Origin: an uncultured Agathobacter sp. | GTDB lineage: Bacteria; Bacillota; Clostridia; Lachnospirales; Lachnospiraceae | Length of the DNA: 64,000 nucleotides | Direction: 5' to 3' | Assembly (NCBI GenBank): GCA_934359755.1 | Contig: CAKRLV010000007.1 | Location: forward strand, 1-64,000 | Shown: in pieces, positions 27,068 through 36,023 of the stretch | Position numbering within the stretch: position 1 is the stretch's first letter | Layout of the letters: each line of letters begins with the position of its first letter | Notes under the pieces: model-generated | Told to the model about the DNA's origin: nothing | What the model saw: the letters and a program-made list of their open reading frames with translations, nothing else | Databases searched by the model: none | Program-made: the position numbers and the translations under genes

Positions 27068-28192
27068 ATGAATTTTTATTATAATCCAGTCAGACTTCAT
27101 TGGGGCGAGCAGTGTTTAAGTGAGCTTGGCAATGAATTACAAAGCATAAACGCAAAAAAGGTATTGATAATAAAGTGGAATGATAAGGCATTAGACAATC
27201 AGGCAGGTAAACTATTGAATGAAGCCGTAGCTGACTACGAAGTGGCAGAACTCACATTTGAGAAATCAAACCCTGATATTCATGAATTATATGATTTATA
27301 TATGCAGCACAAAAATGAGCGTCCAGATGTAATCATTGCAATCGGCGGCGGAAGCGTACTTGATATGGCAAAATCGCTTGCAGCAATACTTGATAATGAG
27401 TATTCAAGCGTCGAGGAGCTTAGAGAAGCAATAAAAGCAAAAAATACAGGCAAACCAGAATGTCCATGGATTGGAATCCCAACCACAGCGGGAACTGGAA
27501 GCGAGGTGACATGCTGGGCTACTGTGTGGGACAGCGAACAAGGTGCGAAATTATCATTGGAGAACAAAGAGAACTATGCATATTCAGCATATGTGGATCC
27601 AGAATTTACAATAAGTATGCCAATGCATCTAGTTGTTTCAAGTGCACTTGATGCAGTTGCACATGCTACGGAAAGCTACTGGGCAAAAGCACACAATATG
27701 GTATCTGATATTTATGCACTGAAAGCTATCTCAATGATAATGAACAATCTCGAGAGGTTAATTGAGACAAAGGAAAAGAAATATTATCTTGCTATGGCAC
27801 AGGCAAGCATGTTGGCAGGAAGGGCATTTTCAAATACAAAGACAACCGCATGCCATTCGATATCATATCCACTTACACTCGGATATGGAATCCCACATGG
27901 TGTCGCAGTAAGCCTGTTGCTTCCTTCTCTTTTAAAGATTAATTGGAAGAAAATAGATGAGACAGAGCCTTTACTTAGAGCTTATGGCGTACAGACAGCT
28001 GAGGAAGCGGGCGAGAAAGTACTTCATTTACTCGATATGGCAGGAATATCACACAGGCTCTCTGATTGGAAAGTAGAAAAAGAGCAGCTTGGAACAATCG
28101 CAGAGCATTGTTTTACAAAGGGAAGAATGGAAAATAACCCTGTAGATTTAACAAAAGAAGACGTTGTAGAAATTTTAGAGAATATATGGTAG
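27068..28192 (+). CDS. iron-containing alcohol dehydrogenase linked to phosphonate metabolism
   Basis: 374 residues of the group III (Fe-dependent) alcohol dehydrogenase family. It has the NAD(P)-binding GGGSVLDMAKSLA, the segment PTTAGTGSEVT, and the metal-ligand region SSALDAVAHATESYW with further His residues in ACHSISYPLTLGYGIPHGVA. It begins one base after phnX ends. Two roles fit the context: oxidation of 2-hydroxyethylphosphonate to phosphonoacetaldehyde, the PhnX substrate, or reduction of the acetaldehyde that PhnX releases. Relatives called phosphonoacetaldehyde reductase exist, which favours the first. Confidence 0.85.
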   Translation: MNFYYNPVRLHWGEQCLSELGNELQSINAKKVLIIKWNDKALDNQAGKLLNEAVADYEVAELTFEKSNPDIHELYDLYMQHKNERPDVIIAIGGGSVLDMAKSLAAILDNEYSSVEELREAIKAKNTGKPECPWIGIPTTAGTGSEVTCWATVWDSEQGAKLSLENKENYAYSAYVDPEFTISMPMHLVVSSALDAVAHATESYWAKAHNMVSDIYALKAISMIMNNLERLIETKEKKYYLAMAQASMLAGRAFSNTKTTACHSISYPLTLGYGIPHGVAVSLLLPSLLKINWKKIDETEPLLRAYGVQTAEEAGEKVLHLLDMAGISHRLSDWKVEKEQLGTIAEHCFTKGRMENNPVDLTKEDVVEILENIW

Positions 28193-28203
28193 GAGAACAG
28201 AAG

Positions 28204-29142
28204 ATGAAAAAGAATTTAAAGAAATTAAGCATGTTATTGGCAGGAACAATGATGACAGTGTCACTTTTTGCAGGATGTGGTTCTGCGAAAGGAACAGATA
28301 CACAGAAATCTTCAAAGAAAGATACGTTTGTAATTGCATATGCACCAAATGAAGCTACAGAGGAGAGTGCTGATGCAAGAGAAGGTCTTGCAAAGGATTT
28401 AGAGAAAGAACTCGGTGTAACAGTAAAGGAGATACAGGCAAGCGACTACAATGCAATTGTTGAGGCACTTAGAACTGGCAAGGCAGATGCGGCATACATA
28501 GGCTCACTTGCAATTGCGTATGCGAGTGAACGTGCAGGTGCAATTCCTGTAGCAATGAAAGCTCCAGACGGAGACAAATCACAGGCGGTATATCATTCGC
28601 TTCTTATCACATCAAGTAAGAATGATGAAATAAACACTATTGATGACATCAAAGGAAAGAGCATCGCATTCGTAGATCCAGAATCTACATCAGGAAATCT
28701 TTTTCCAACATATGATATCATCAAGGCTTTTCCAGATGACAATTTAACAAGTGATGATCTGCATACAAATGGAAAATTTTTCTCCGCAACAAGTTATTCA
28801 GGAAAACATCAGGCAGGATTACAGGCAGTAATAAAGGGTGACGTAGATGTTGTACCTATTTCAGACCAGATTTTAGATTCAGAATTTGCAAATGGAAATG
28901 CTAATAAGGACGATGTAAAAATAATTCATACATCAGATGCAATCCCAGCAGAGGGCTTTGTGGTAGGAAAGGACGTAGACCAGAGCATAAGAGAACAATT
29001 CCAGAAGTTTTTAATTAACTATGATAATGCTCATTATTTTGAAAAAGTAATTAAGGTTCCAAATGCTCGCTTTGTAGAGGCATCTATCGATGATTACAAG
29101 ATAGTAATCGATTTGAACAAGACAATGAATACAGGTTTATAA
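28204..29142 (+). CDS. phnD: phosphonate ABC transporter, substrate-binding lipoprotein
   Basis: 312 residues from ATG 28204, after AGGAGA. The signal peptide ends in the lipobox SLFAGC. Family hallmarks of PhnD-like binding proteins are visible: APNEATEESADAREGLAKDL, ALRTGKADAAYIGSLA and FVDPESTSGNLFPTY, the last forming the phosphonate-binding loop. It lies between the catabolic genes and phnC. Phosphite- or phosphate-specific relatives exist, but linkage with phnX favours a phosphonate. Confidence 0.92.
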   Translation: MKKNLKKLSMLLAGTMMTVSLFAGCGSAKGTDTQKSSKKDTFVIAYAPNEATEESADAREGLAKDLEKELGVTVKEIQASDYNAIVEALRTGKADAAYIGSLAIAYASERAGAIPVAMKAPDGDKSQAVYHSLLITSSKNDEINTIDDIKGKSIAFVDPESTSGNLFPTYDIIKAFPDDNLTSDDLHTNGKFFSATSYSGKHQAGLQAVIKGDVDVVPISDQILDSEFANGNANKDDVKIIHTSDAIPAEGFVVGKDVDQSIREQFQKFLINYDNAHYFEKVIKVPNARFVEASIDDYKIVIDLNKTMNTGL

Positions 29143-29181
29143 AATCAGTAATAAAGTTGGAACGCAAAGAAAGGCTGAAAA

Positions 29182-29967
29182 ATGAAGGAATTAGTAAAAT
29201 TTGAGCATGTGAGCAAATGCTATTCAAATGGAGTAAGAGCTTTAAGAAGCATAGATTTAACAATTAAAAGAGGCGAGTTTATCTCCGTGATTGGACCAAG
29301 TGGTGCCGGAAAATCAACTTTTCTGCGTTCCATAAATTGTCTGAATCGTATATCGGAGGGCAAAATCTATCTTGAGGGTGAAGAGATAACCCAGAAAAAG
29401 GGCAAAGAACTAAGACTGGCAAGGCGAAATATAGGAATGATTTTTCAGAATTATAATCTGGTATACCGTCTGTCAGTATTGCAGAATGTACTTCACGGCC
29501 GCCTTGGATATAAGCAGGGAATAAAGGGATTGTTTGGAAATTATACAGAAGAAGAGAAGCGGGAAGCAATTGAAATGATAGAGGAACTTGGATTAAAGGA
29601 CTATATCTATTCAAGAGCGAGTGAATTGTCAGGAGGACAGAAGCAGAGAGTCGGAATTGCAAGAGCAATCATGCAGAATCCTAAATTACTGCTCTGTGAT
29701 GAGCCAATTGCATCACTTGATCCTTCGAGCGCTAAGGTGACTATGGAGCTGCTTCGCGAAATGACAAGCAAAAGAAATATCACATGTATTGCCAATCTGC
29801 ATCAGGTGGATATTGCCAAGAAATATTCTACAAGAATTATTGGTTTAAAAGCTGGAGATATCGTATTTGATGGAAGACCAGACGAGCTGACAGAGGACAA
29901 GATTGCACAGATTTATGACACCGCCATGGAAATGGAAGATATGGAAGGGGTAAAAAAATATGCATAA
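29182..29967 (+). CDS. phnC: phosphonate ABC transporter ATPase
   Basis: 261 residues. Walker A GPSGAGKST, the PhnC-typical Q-loop stretch IGMIFQNYNLVYRLSVLQNV with LHGRLGY, signature LSGGQKQRVGIARAIM, Walker B LLLCDEPIASLDP and HQVD. It overlaps the first permease gene by eight bases. Confidence 0.95.
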   Translation: MKELVKFEHVSKCYSNGVRALRSIDLTIKRGEFISVIGPSGAGKSTFLRSINCLNRISEGKIYLEGEEITQKKGKELRLARRNIGMIFQNYNLVYRLSVLQNVLHGRLGYKQGIKGLFGNYTEEEKREAIEMIEELGLKDYIYSRASELSGGQKQRVGIARAIMQNPKLLLCDEPIASLDPSSAKVTMELLREMTSKRNITCIANLHQVDIAKKYSTRIIGLKAGDIVFDGRPDELTEDKIAQIYDTAMEMEDMEGVKKYA

Positions 29968-30772
29968 TAACTCAAATCCCACTAATCGGAAAATTCCACT
30001 GTATGACAGCAAAGAAAAGAAACTATATGACAGGTTTTTTGGCATTGTTCTGGTTATTGTAATAATATGTGGAATTGCTACGAAGTTTAATCCGTTTGAG
30101 ATTTTCTTAAATTCGGACTATTTCTGGTCATTTATATTTGATGATTTTCTTCCACCTGAAATGCCAGATTTCGTGGAGACGGTAAAGAGTATCTGGGTGA
30201 CGTTGGCAATGGCAATTACCGCAACTACGATAGGTGGAATACTGGCACTTTTCGTATCACTTTTTGGAAGTGAGTATATCTCACATTATAAGAAATCTGC
30301 AAAACTGGTGAGAGGATTTGCAACATTTCTTAGAAATATTCCTACACTAGTCTGGGCATATATCCTGTTTTCATCTCTTGGAATAGGAACGGGAGTGGGA
30401 TTTATAGCATTAGTTATCACCAGTTTTGCATTCCTTGTACGTGCATTTGTGGAAACTATGGATGAAGTATCAGCAGATTGCGTGGAGAGTTTAGAAGCTG
30501 TAGGGGCATCTTTCTGGCAGAGAGTTTTTAATGGAATATGGCCATCATGTATACATGGATATCTTTCGTGGTTTCTGTACAGCATGGAAGTAAATATCCG
30601 TGCATCAACTATCGTCGGAATGGTAGGAGGTGGCGGAATCGGTATGGTTCTTTTCTCTTATATAAAAGGATTTAGTTATCATAAAGCAGCTGGCATTATT
30701 CTGGCTATAGCAATTATGGTAATTGCAGTGGAGATGCTGACAAATGTTCTCAGAAAGAAAATGGTGGCATAA
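29960..30772 (+). CDS. phnE: phosphonate ABC transporter permease, first of two
   Basis: 270 residues with about six helices. The conserved loop EALEAVGA-type motif appears as CVESLEAVGASFWQRVFNGI, followed by MEVNIRASTIVGMVGGGGIG, diagnostic of PhnE. It overlaps phnC upstream and touches the second phnE downstream (one-base overlap). Two unequal PhnE proteins probably form a heterodimeric channel. Confidence 0.92.
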   Translation: MHNNSNPTNRKIPLYDSKEKKLYDRFFGIVLVIVIICGIATKFNPFEIFLNSDYFWSFIFDDFLPPEMPDFVETVKSIWVTLAMAITATTIGGILALFVSLFGSEYISHYKKSAKLVRGFATFLRNIPTLVWAYILFSSLGIGTGVGFIALVITSFAFLVRAFVETMDEVSADCVESLEAVGASFWQRVFNGIWPSCIHGYLSWFLYSMEVNIRASTIVGMVGGGGIGMVLFSYIKGFSYHKAAGIILAIAIMVIAVEMLTNVLRKKMVA

Positions 30773-31596
30773 TGGAAGATAATTTAATTGTAAAATCAAA
30801 AAGTGGCAAAATAAAAACAGGCTGCCGGCAAAAAGATAATACGGTCCGATATTTTTTAATTGGGCTGGCTGTTCTTGCGGTAATAAGCTTTTTATCATTA
30901 GATATTGAATGGGTAAAGCTTCTTGGAAGGTTACCCGAAATACCAAATACTTTTGTGAAACTGTTTATGTTCAATTTCTCTAAGATGAATCAGATAATAA
31001 CAGCTTTTATTGAGACTATTTCAGTTGCAGTGCTTTCTACTTTTTTAGGAATAATACTTGGTATGTTTTTTGCACTGTTTGCAGCTGATAACATATTCAG
31101 AATAAAGTTCCTGCCAACATTTGTTAAGGCATTTTTCTCTTTTATCAGAGCAATTCCAACAATTGTGTGGGTACTTCTGATGCTTGTATGTCTGGGATTT
31201 GGTCCGGCAGCTGGTATAGTAGGACTTAGCATTCATACTACAGCGTTTTTTACGAGATCATTTGCGCAGAGCTTCGAGGATGTATCAGATGAAGTGATAG
31301 AAGCACTTGAGGCGACAGGCGCGGGGAAACTTCAATTGTTTTTCCAGGCAATCTTACAGTCATCTATCTCGCAGATTATTGCATGGATAGGAATGCGATT
31401 TGAAATAAATTTCGCAGAATGTGCAATACTGGGAATGGTAGGTGCTGGTGGAATTGGATTTATGATTTCAAACAGTATACAGGGGTACGATTACGGAACA
31501 GCAGGCGTAGCGATTGTACTGGTATTTTTGTTTGCATATTGCATAGAGAGAACTTTTGTGGCCATTAAAAGAGCTATAGCACAAAAAGCGAAATAA
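30772..31596 (+). CDS. phnE: phosphonate ABC transporter permease, second of two
   Basis: 274 residues. The EAA-type loop reads VIEALEATGAGKLQLFFQAI and is followed by FEINFAECAILGMVGAGGIG, as in PhnE. It starts on the last base of the first phnE stop codon. It is the last gene of the phosphonate operon; a TA-like remnant follows within 70 bases. Confidence 0.92.
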   Translation: MEDNLIVKSKSGKIKTGCRQKDNTVRYFLIGLAVLAVISFLSLDIEWVKLLGRLPEIPNTFVKLFMFNFSKMNQIITAFIETISVAVLSTFLGIILGMFFALFAADNIFRIKFLPTFVKAFFSFIRAIPTIVWVLLMLVCLGFGPAAGIVGLSIHTTAFFTRSFAQSFEDVSDEVIEALEATGAGKLQLFFQAILQSSISQIIAWIGMRFEINFAECAILGMVGAGGIGFMISNSIQGYDYGTAGVAIVLVFLFAYCIERTFVAIKRAIAQKAK

Positions 31597-31666
31597 TATA
31601 AGCATTATGTTGAAAAGGTGTCGCTGTAGAGATAATATAATACTATACAGTTGGATATATCTTCAT

Positions 31667-31789
31667 ATGTTGAGACAGATTCAGCTTTTCGAGCAAAGGC
31701 AAAGAGACATAAATCACACAAGAGCGATTGATGTGGTTAAGCTTGGACAGGCACTGGGATGTAAGTTAGAAGATTTGCTGGAAATATAA
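31667..31789 (+). pseudogene. C-terminal remnant of an XRE regulator
   Basis: The last 40 codons read IQLFEQRQRDINHTRAIDVV then KLGQALGCKLEDLLEI. This is the recognition-helix end and tail of an XRE helix-turn-helix protein, as found upstream of DUF3990 genes. The first two helices are missing and upstream sequence does not restore them, so the product cannot bind DNA normally. The next gene starts 13 bases after its stop. Confidence 0.6.
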
Positions 31790-31802
31790 AGAGGTATATA
31801 GC

Positions 31803-32267
31803 ATGGGAATGATCACAGTATATCATGGTGGATATGAACCAGTTGAGAAACCTGAAATCAGAGTAGGAAGAAATACAAAAGATTTTGGAACAGGATTTTA
31901 TTGTACAATAATTAAAGAACAGGCAGTCAGATGGGCAAAGAGATACAATACTAAGATAGTTTCAATCTATGATGTAACACCGATGGATAATTTAAAGGTG
32001 TTGGAATTTAAAGAAATGTCGGAGGAATGGCTTGATTTTATAATCAGCTGTCGTAGTGGAATAGAGCATAATTATGACATTGTAATCGGAGCAATGGCAG
32101 ACGATCAGATTTACAATTATGTTACTGATTATATGGATGGCGTTATCAGTAGAGAACAATTCTGGGTGTTGGCACGTTTCAAATATCCAACGCATCAGAT
32201 GGTGTTCTGTACGCAGGAAGCTTTAGAACATCTGAAATATCGTGGGTATGAGGAGGTATTACAGTGA
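31803..32267 (+). CDS. DUF3990 protein, putative ADP-ribosyltransferase-fold toxin
   Basis: 154 residues. VYHGGYEPVEKPEIR, then NTKDFGTGFYCTIIKEQAVRWA, and later MVFCTQEALEHLKY: the His-Gly start, the DFGxGFY segment and a late Gln/Glu position are typical of DUF3990, which Pfam groups with ADP-ribosyltransferase folds. It has GAGG before its start and overlaps the next gene by four bases (GTGA). The context (XRE remnant, toxin-like protein, small partner) is that of a toxin-antitoxin-like module. Activity is unproven. Confidence 0.75.
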   Translation: MGMITVYHGGYEPVEKPEIRVGRNTKDFGTGFYCTIIKEQAVRWAKRYNTKIVSIYDVTPMDNLKVLEFKEMSEEWLDFIISCRSGIEHNYDIVIGAMADDQIYNYVTDYMDGVISREQFWVLARFKYPTHQMVFCTQEALEHLKYRGYEEVLQ

Positions 32268-32725
32268 TAGGTGAAGGAAGAGAGCCCAAAAAGGACAACG
32301 ATTTATTTTATACGTGCAGCCTGATTGATTATATTGCAAGAAAAACTAAAAATGTACGTTCTGAAGTAGTCAATAAACTAGGGAAAGAACGTCTGGAAAA
32401 AATATATGATTTAGCAGATGTTTATCATTGCGATAATATAGCGAATGTATGTGATGAATTCATAGAAGAGGCACATATCACCGAAGGCAGTTTTGATAAT
32501 GTAGGCGAGTGTGGATATGCAATACCGACTTACTGGGATATTGGAAAAGTCTATAAAAGACTAATCAAAAAAGTGGCTGAGGAAGAAAACATACCTGTTG
32601 TAGATGCATTGATAAATGTTTATAACTCTTTTATAAGTCCAAAAATTGATGATTACAATAGCAGCGTTTATTATGAAAATCCTTCATATATATATGAGTC
32701 ATATCGAGAAGGCAAAGTACTGTAA
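32264..32725 (+). CDS. small helical partner of the DUF3990 protein
   Basis: 153 residues starting at GTG 32264 after GAGGAGGT. The first half (LFYTCSLIDYIARKTKNVRS) is helical, and the second half ends with the motif NSFISPKIDDYNSSVYYENP. I do not recognise a named domain. The four-base overlap with the DUF3990 gene suggests an antitoxin or accessory role. A strong terminator follows, closing the module. Confidence 0.6.
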   Translation: MIGEGREPKKDNDLFYTCSLIDYIARKTKNVRSEVVNKLGKERLEKIYDLADVYHCDNIANVCDEFIEEAHITEGSFDNVGECGYAIPTYWDIGKVYKRLIKKVAEEENIPVVDALINVYNSFISPKIDDYNSSVYYENPSYIYESYREGKVL

Positions 32726-32730
32726 ATAAA

Positions 32731-32790
32731 ACCCCGCAGGGTATCAATGATATGCCAAGGCATTATCAATGAAATCCTGCGGGGAATTTT
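32731..32790 (+). terminator. terminator of the DUF3990 module
   Basis: CCCCGCAGG and CCTGCGGGG form a 9-bp GC-rich stem, with an inner ATGCC/GGCAT hairpin in the loop and AATTTTG after it. Confidence 0.85.
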
Positions 32791-32860
32791 GTTATATATA
32801 GGAAAATTTGAATTCTTTTCGATTGGAAAAAGATAAGATTTGTATAAAATAAGAAGTTAA

Positions 32861-32897
32861 GTTACAATTGTTACGAAGAGTAACAGCACTGTTACAG
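32861..32897. promoter_or_regulatory. cluster of GTTAC boxes, likely XRE operator
   Basis: GTTAC occurs at 32861, 32870 and 32890, and GTAAC at 32880. TGTTAC gaaga GTAACA (32869-32885) is a perfect inverted repeat with 5-bp spacing. It lies about 90 bases upstream of the XRE regulator at 32978, consistent with autoregulation. Confidence 0.5.
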
Positions 32898-32977
32898 CAG
32901 GTGTATTGAGGGATGGCTTGCCCATGATATAAGATGACCTTGCAAACGAAAATGAAATATTAAAAGGAGACCGTTAT

Positions 32978-33727
32978 ATGACATTTGGAGAGAAACTAAA
33001 AGAGGCAAGGAAGAAAATCGGATTATCGCAGGAGCAATTTGCAGAGAAATTAAATATATCGAGGTCTGCTGTGGCAAAGTGGGAAAGTGATATAGGAATC
33101 CCGGATGTGAGCAACCTGAAAAGCATAGCCAAACTACTAAATGTAAGTATAGACTCATTGTTAGATGTAGAAACAGACACCATCACAGAAACAGATACCA
33201 GCGCAGAAGCAGATACCAGCGCAGAAGCAGACACCAGCGCAGAAACAGACACCAGCGCAGATGCAGCTGTACAGATAGAAACTGACGCAAGCATAGAAAA
33301 CAGCTTCGAGAAGTGTCCAGAATATGAAGGCTACTATCAGACAATTGAACTGGTTGGATGGAATGATGACGTTTATAATGTGATAGTATTAGGTCAGGAC
33401 AAGAGATTTTTGTACTACAAGATTAGAGAGAAAAGGCAATATAAATATGGGCTGATTGGGAAGAAGTATATCACATCAGTCAGCAAAGGTAATAAAATAA
33501 AAGATTCAGCAGAAGAAGATACTATAAATATTGATTCGCAATATTTCTGCAACAGACATGTGAAGCTTGAGATTGCATGTGATAGAGGACTTATAAAGGG
33601 CTTCTTCGACTTTACAAACGACAATTATCTGGACGTCGTGATAAAGAGCTTCGATGATAAAAAGGTAATACTAAGTCTGGGGCAGGAACTAGAGACTGAG
33701 CAGATAACTAAGATAGAAGAGATTTAA
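32978..33727 (+). CDS. XRE-family regulator with repeat linker and C-terminal beta domain
   Basis: 249 residues. An N-terminal Cro/C1 helix-turn-helix (KLKEARKKIGLSQEQFAEKL onward) is followed by a linker of near-identical Thr-Ser-Ala-Glu-rich hexapeptides (about residues 65-100) encoded by 18-bp tandem repeats, which can vary by slippage. The last 140 residues are predicted strands and turns (EYEGYYQTIELVGWNDDVYN) that I cannot assign. The start follows AAAGGAG. The repeat operator upstream suggests self-repression. Confidence 0.82.
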   Translation: MTFGEKLKEARKKIGLSQEQFAEKLNISRSAVAKWESDIGIPDVSNLKSIAKLLNVSIDSLLDVETDTITETDTSAEADTSAEADTSAETDTSADAAVQIETDASIENSFEKCPEYEGYYQTIELVGWNDDVYNVIVLGQDKRFLYYKIREKRQYKYGLIGKKYITSVSKGNKIKDSAEEDTINIDSQYFCNRHVKLEIACDRGLIKGFFDFTNDNYLDVVIKSFDDKKVILSLGQELETEQITKIEEI

Positions 33728-33738
33728 AGAGGTATAGT

Positions 33739-34008
33739 ATGAAACCAGAGGAAGTTATAAGCCGGGTGGCAGAACTTTGCAGAGAGTATAGCGCACAAGA
33801 AGTCATTTTGTATGGATCAAGAGCAAAAGGGACGGCAAGAGAGCGCAGCGACATAGATATCGCAGTATCGGGAGTCAATAATTTCGATGAACTTGCCGGG
33901 AGAGTTGAAGATATACCAACATTGTATAGTGTTGATTTGGTAAATATGGATACATGCAGAAATAATTTATTATTGGAGGATATCAGGCAATATGGACGCA
34001 AAATTTGA
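33739..34008 (+). CDS. MntA-like minimal nucleotidyltransferase antitoxin
   Basis: 89 residues. The polymerase-beta-type motif GSx10DxD is complete: Gly26-Ser27 in LYGSRAKG and Asp38/Asp40 in SDIDIAV. In MntA-HepT systems the antitoxin transfers AMP to a tyrosine of the toxin and inactivates it. It overlaps the HEPN partner by 17 bases. Confidence 0.88.
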   Translation: MKPEEVISRVAELCREYSAQEVILYGSRAKGTARERSDIDIAVSGVNNFDELAGRVEDIPTLYSVDLVNMDTCRNNLLLEDIRQYGRKI

Positions 34009-34393
34009 AAGACGTTTTCAATCATTTTGTAATTCACTTGATGCATTGGCAGAAGCAAGGGAAAGGGATCTTACAGACTCGTTTGTATTAAGTGGGACGA
34101 GTGCAAAATTTAGTATTACTTTTGATTTATCATGGAAAGTAATGAAGGATATATTGATACAGTATTATGCAATTACAGGGTTTGTAACTGGCTCTCCAAG
34201 AGAAGTGTTACGAGAGTCATATAAGGCGAATCTGATTTCAGATGATGCGTGGATGGATATGCTAAAAGTAAGAAATGAGCTTGCTCACGATTATGATTGT
34301 GAGATAGTTAAAACACATTGTAATACTATCGTTGAAAAATATATTGATTTGTTTTATGAATTTAGGGATGTTGTGAAAGCACTTGAGATATAA
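33992..34393 (+). CDS. HepT-like HEPN toxin (HI0074 family)
   Basis: 133 residues, all-helical. The catalytic and target motif Rx4HxY is present as R94-NELA-H99-D-Y101. Arg and His are the RNase residues of HEPN toxins, and the Tyr is the residue AMPylated by MntA in characterised pairs. The start lies inside the antitoxin gene. The pair therefore looks complete and functional. HI0074 relatives have also been described as NTase substrate-binding subunits. Confidence 0.87.
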   Translation: MDAKFERRFQSFCNSLDALAEARERDLTDSFVLSGTSAKFSITFDLSWKVMKDILIQYYAITGFVTGSPREVLRESYKANLISDDAWMDMLKVRNELAHDYDCEIVKTHCNTIVEKYIDLFYEFRDVVKALEI

Positions 34394-34428
34394 AGTAATA
34401 AAAAGCTTATATGACATGAGGCAATAAA

Positions 34429-35817
34429 ATGAAAAGAATTGATTTTGAAAATGGAACAATCACTGGAAATATCATAGGAGCAGCACTTCCTATGCTTGTG
34501 GCGCAGATTCTAAATCTATTGTACAACGTAGTAGACCGTGTATACATTGCGCGCATACCGCAGGTAGGAACTGCTGCACTAGGCGCAGTTGGACTTTGTT
34601 TTCCTTTGATAGTAATAATCAGTGCATTTGCCAATCTGTTTGGAAGCGGTGGTGCACCACTTTTTTCTATATATAGAGGGCAAAAGAATGATGGACGCGC
34701 GGCACACATCATGAATACATCATTTACAATGCTTTGTGCCAGCTCAATAATACTGATGGCAATTGGGTTGTTATTTGCGCATCCGCTACTTGTATTATTC
34801 GGAGCATCAGAGGATGCATTGGTATATGCTTATCCATACATGTTGATATATTTGATAGGAACCATGCCGTCAATGATAGCAGTAGGAATGAATCCATTTA
34901 TCAATGCGCAGGGATATGCAGTTGTCGGAATGAGTTCCGTTGCAATCGGTGCAGTATCCAATCTGATACTTGATCCGCTATTTATATTTGTACTGGGATT
35001 TGGAGTGCGTGGTGCAGCCATAGCGACTATCATATCACAAAGCCTGTCAGCGATATTTGTTGTATTCTTTTTAAGAAAAAAATCAGAACTGAAAGTACGT
35101 CTTCTTAAGAAGAATGAAATGTCAGAATCGCTGGAATCGGCAAAAAATATCATAAGCCTTGGAACAGCTGGATTTATCATGCAATTGACAAACAGCCTTG
35201 TTTCAATATGCTGCAATAACGTCCTATCGGTGACAGGCGGAGACATCTATATCTCGGTAATGACAATAGTTTCAAGTGTCCGACAGCTTGTAGAGACACC
35301 GATTTGGGCAGTAAATGAAGGAACATCACCGATATTAAGCTACAACTACGGCGCAAAAAGGGCTGAAAAAGTCATAAAATCAGTAATTGTCCTCGGCATA
35401 ATGGTGCTTATATATACAATACTGATGTGGAGCGTGATACTATTTGAACCAGGCGCATTGCTAAAAGTATTTACTTCAGACAAATCGCTGGTTGCAGATT
35501 CAGTACCCGCATTGAAACAATACTTTGCCGCATTTATTTTTATGGACCTTCAATATATCGGACAGACGATATTTAAGTCGCTGAATAAAAAGAAGCAGGC
35601 TATTTTCTTCTCACTTCTTAGAAAAGTATTTATTGTCGTTCCGTTGACTTACATAATGCCATATGCACTGAACATGGGAACAGATGGAGTGTTTTTGGCG
35701 GAGCCAGTGTCGAATGTTATAGGTGGAAGCGCATGCTTTATCACCATGCTGTGCATCGTCCTTCCAGAACTCAGGAAAATGGAAAAAAGTAATGACGATA
35801 TAAAACCATTAGCATAA
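34429..35817 (+). CDS. MATE-family efflux transporter
   Basis: 462 residues with about 12 helices. It opens with IDFENGTITGNIIGAALPML and contains INAQGYAVVGMSSVAIGAVS and NLILDPLFIFVLGFGVRGAA, the mid-protein hallmark of MATE pumps. It lies 35 bases after the HEPN gene, with its own terminator downstream. The substrate cannot be inferred. Confidence 0.93.
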   Translation: MKRIDFENGTITGNIIGAALPMLVAQILNLLYNVVDRVYIARIPQVGTAALGAVGLCFPLIVIISAFANLFGSGGAPLFSIYRGQKNDGRAAHIMNTSFTMLCASSIILMAIGLLFAHPLLVLFGASEDALVYAYPYMLIYLIGTMPSMIAVGMNPFINAQGYAVVGMSSVAIGAVSNLILDPLFIFVLGFGVRGAAIATIISQSLSAIFVVFFLRKKSELKVRLLKKNEMSESLESAKNIISLGTAGFIMQLTNSLVSICCNNVLSVTGGDIYISVMTIVSSVRQLVETPIWAVNEGTSPILSYNYGAKRAEKVIKSVIVLGIMVLIYTILMWSVILFEPGALLKVFTSDKSLVADSVPALKQYFAAFIFMDLQYIGQTIFKSLNKKKQAIFFSLLRKVFIVVPLTYIMPYALNMGTDGVFLAEPVSNVIGGSACFITMLCIVLPELRKMEKSNDDIKPLA

Positions 35818-35840
35818 CAAAATATTTTAAAGTATTTTAG

Positions 35841-35891
35841 ACGATTTTTATGTGTTAGAAAGCAATCTGACCTATAAAAGTCGTTTTTTTT
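35841..35891 (+). terminator. terminator of the MATE gene
   Basis: ACGATTTTTAT and ATAAAAGTCGT pair with one mismatch and are followed by a run of T. Confidence 0.7.
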
Positions 35892-36023
35892 GCATTTTTA
35901 TATATAAAATTGACATATTTTTTCTTTTTAGATAAGATAAATGAGACAAGCTGTATCAAAATAAAGGATTAACGCTCAGGATATGTGTAGGAAATATATA
36001 AATAACAAAAAAAGGAGAAGAAT

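Noticed and set aside
33180..33260. Possible CRISPR or regulatory repeat in the XRE gene
   Set aside because: The 18-bp units are in frame and encode a repetitive linker.
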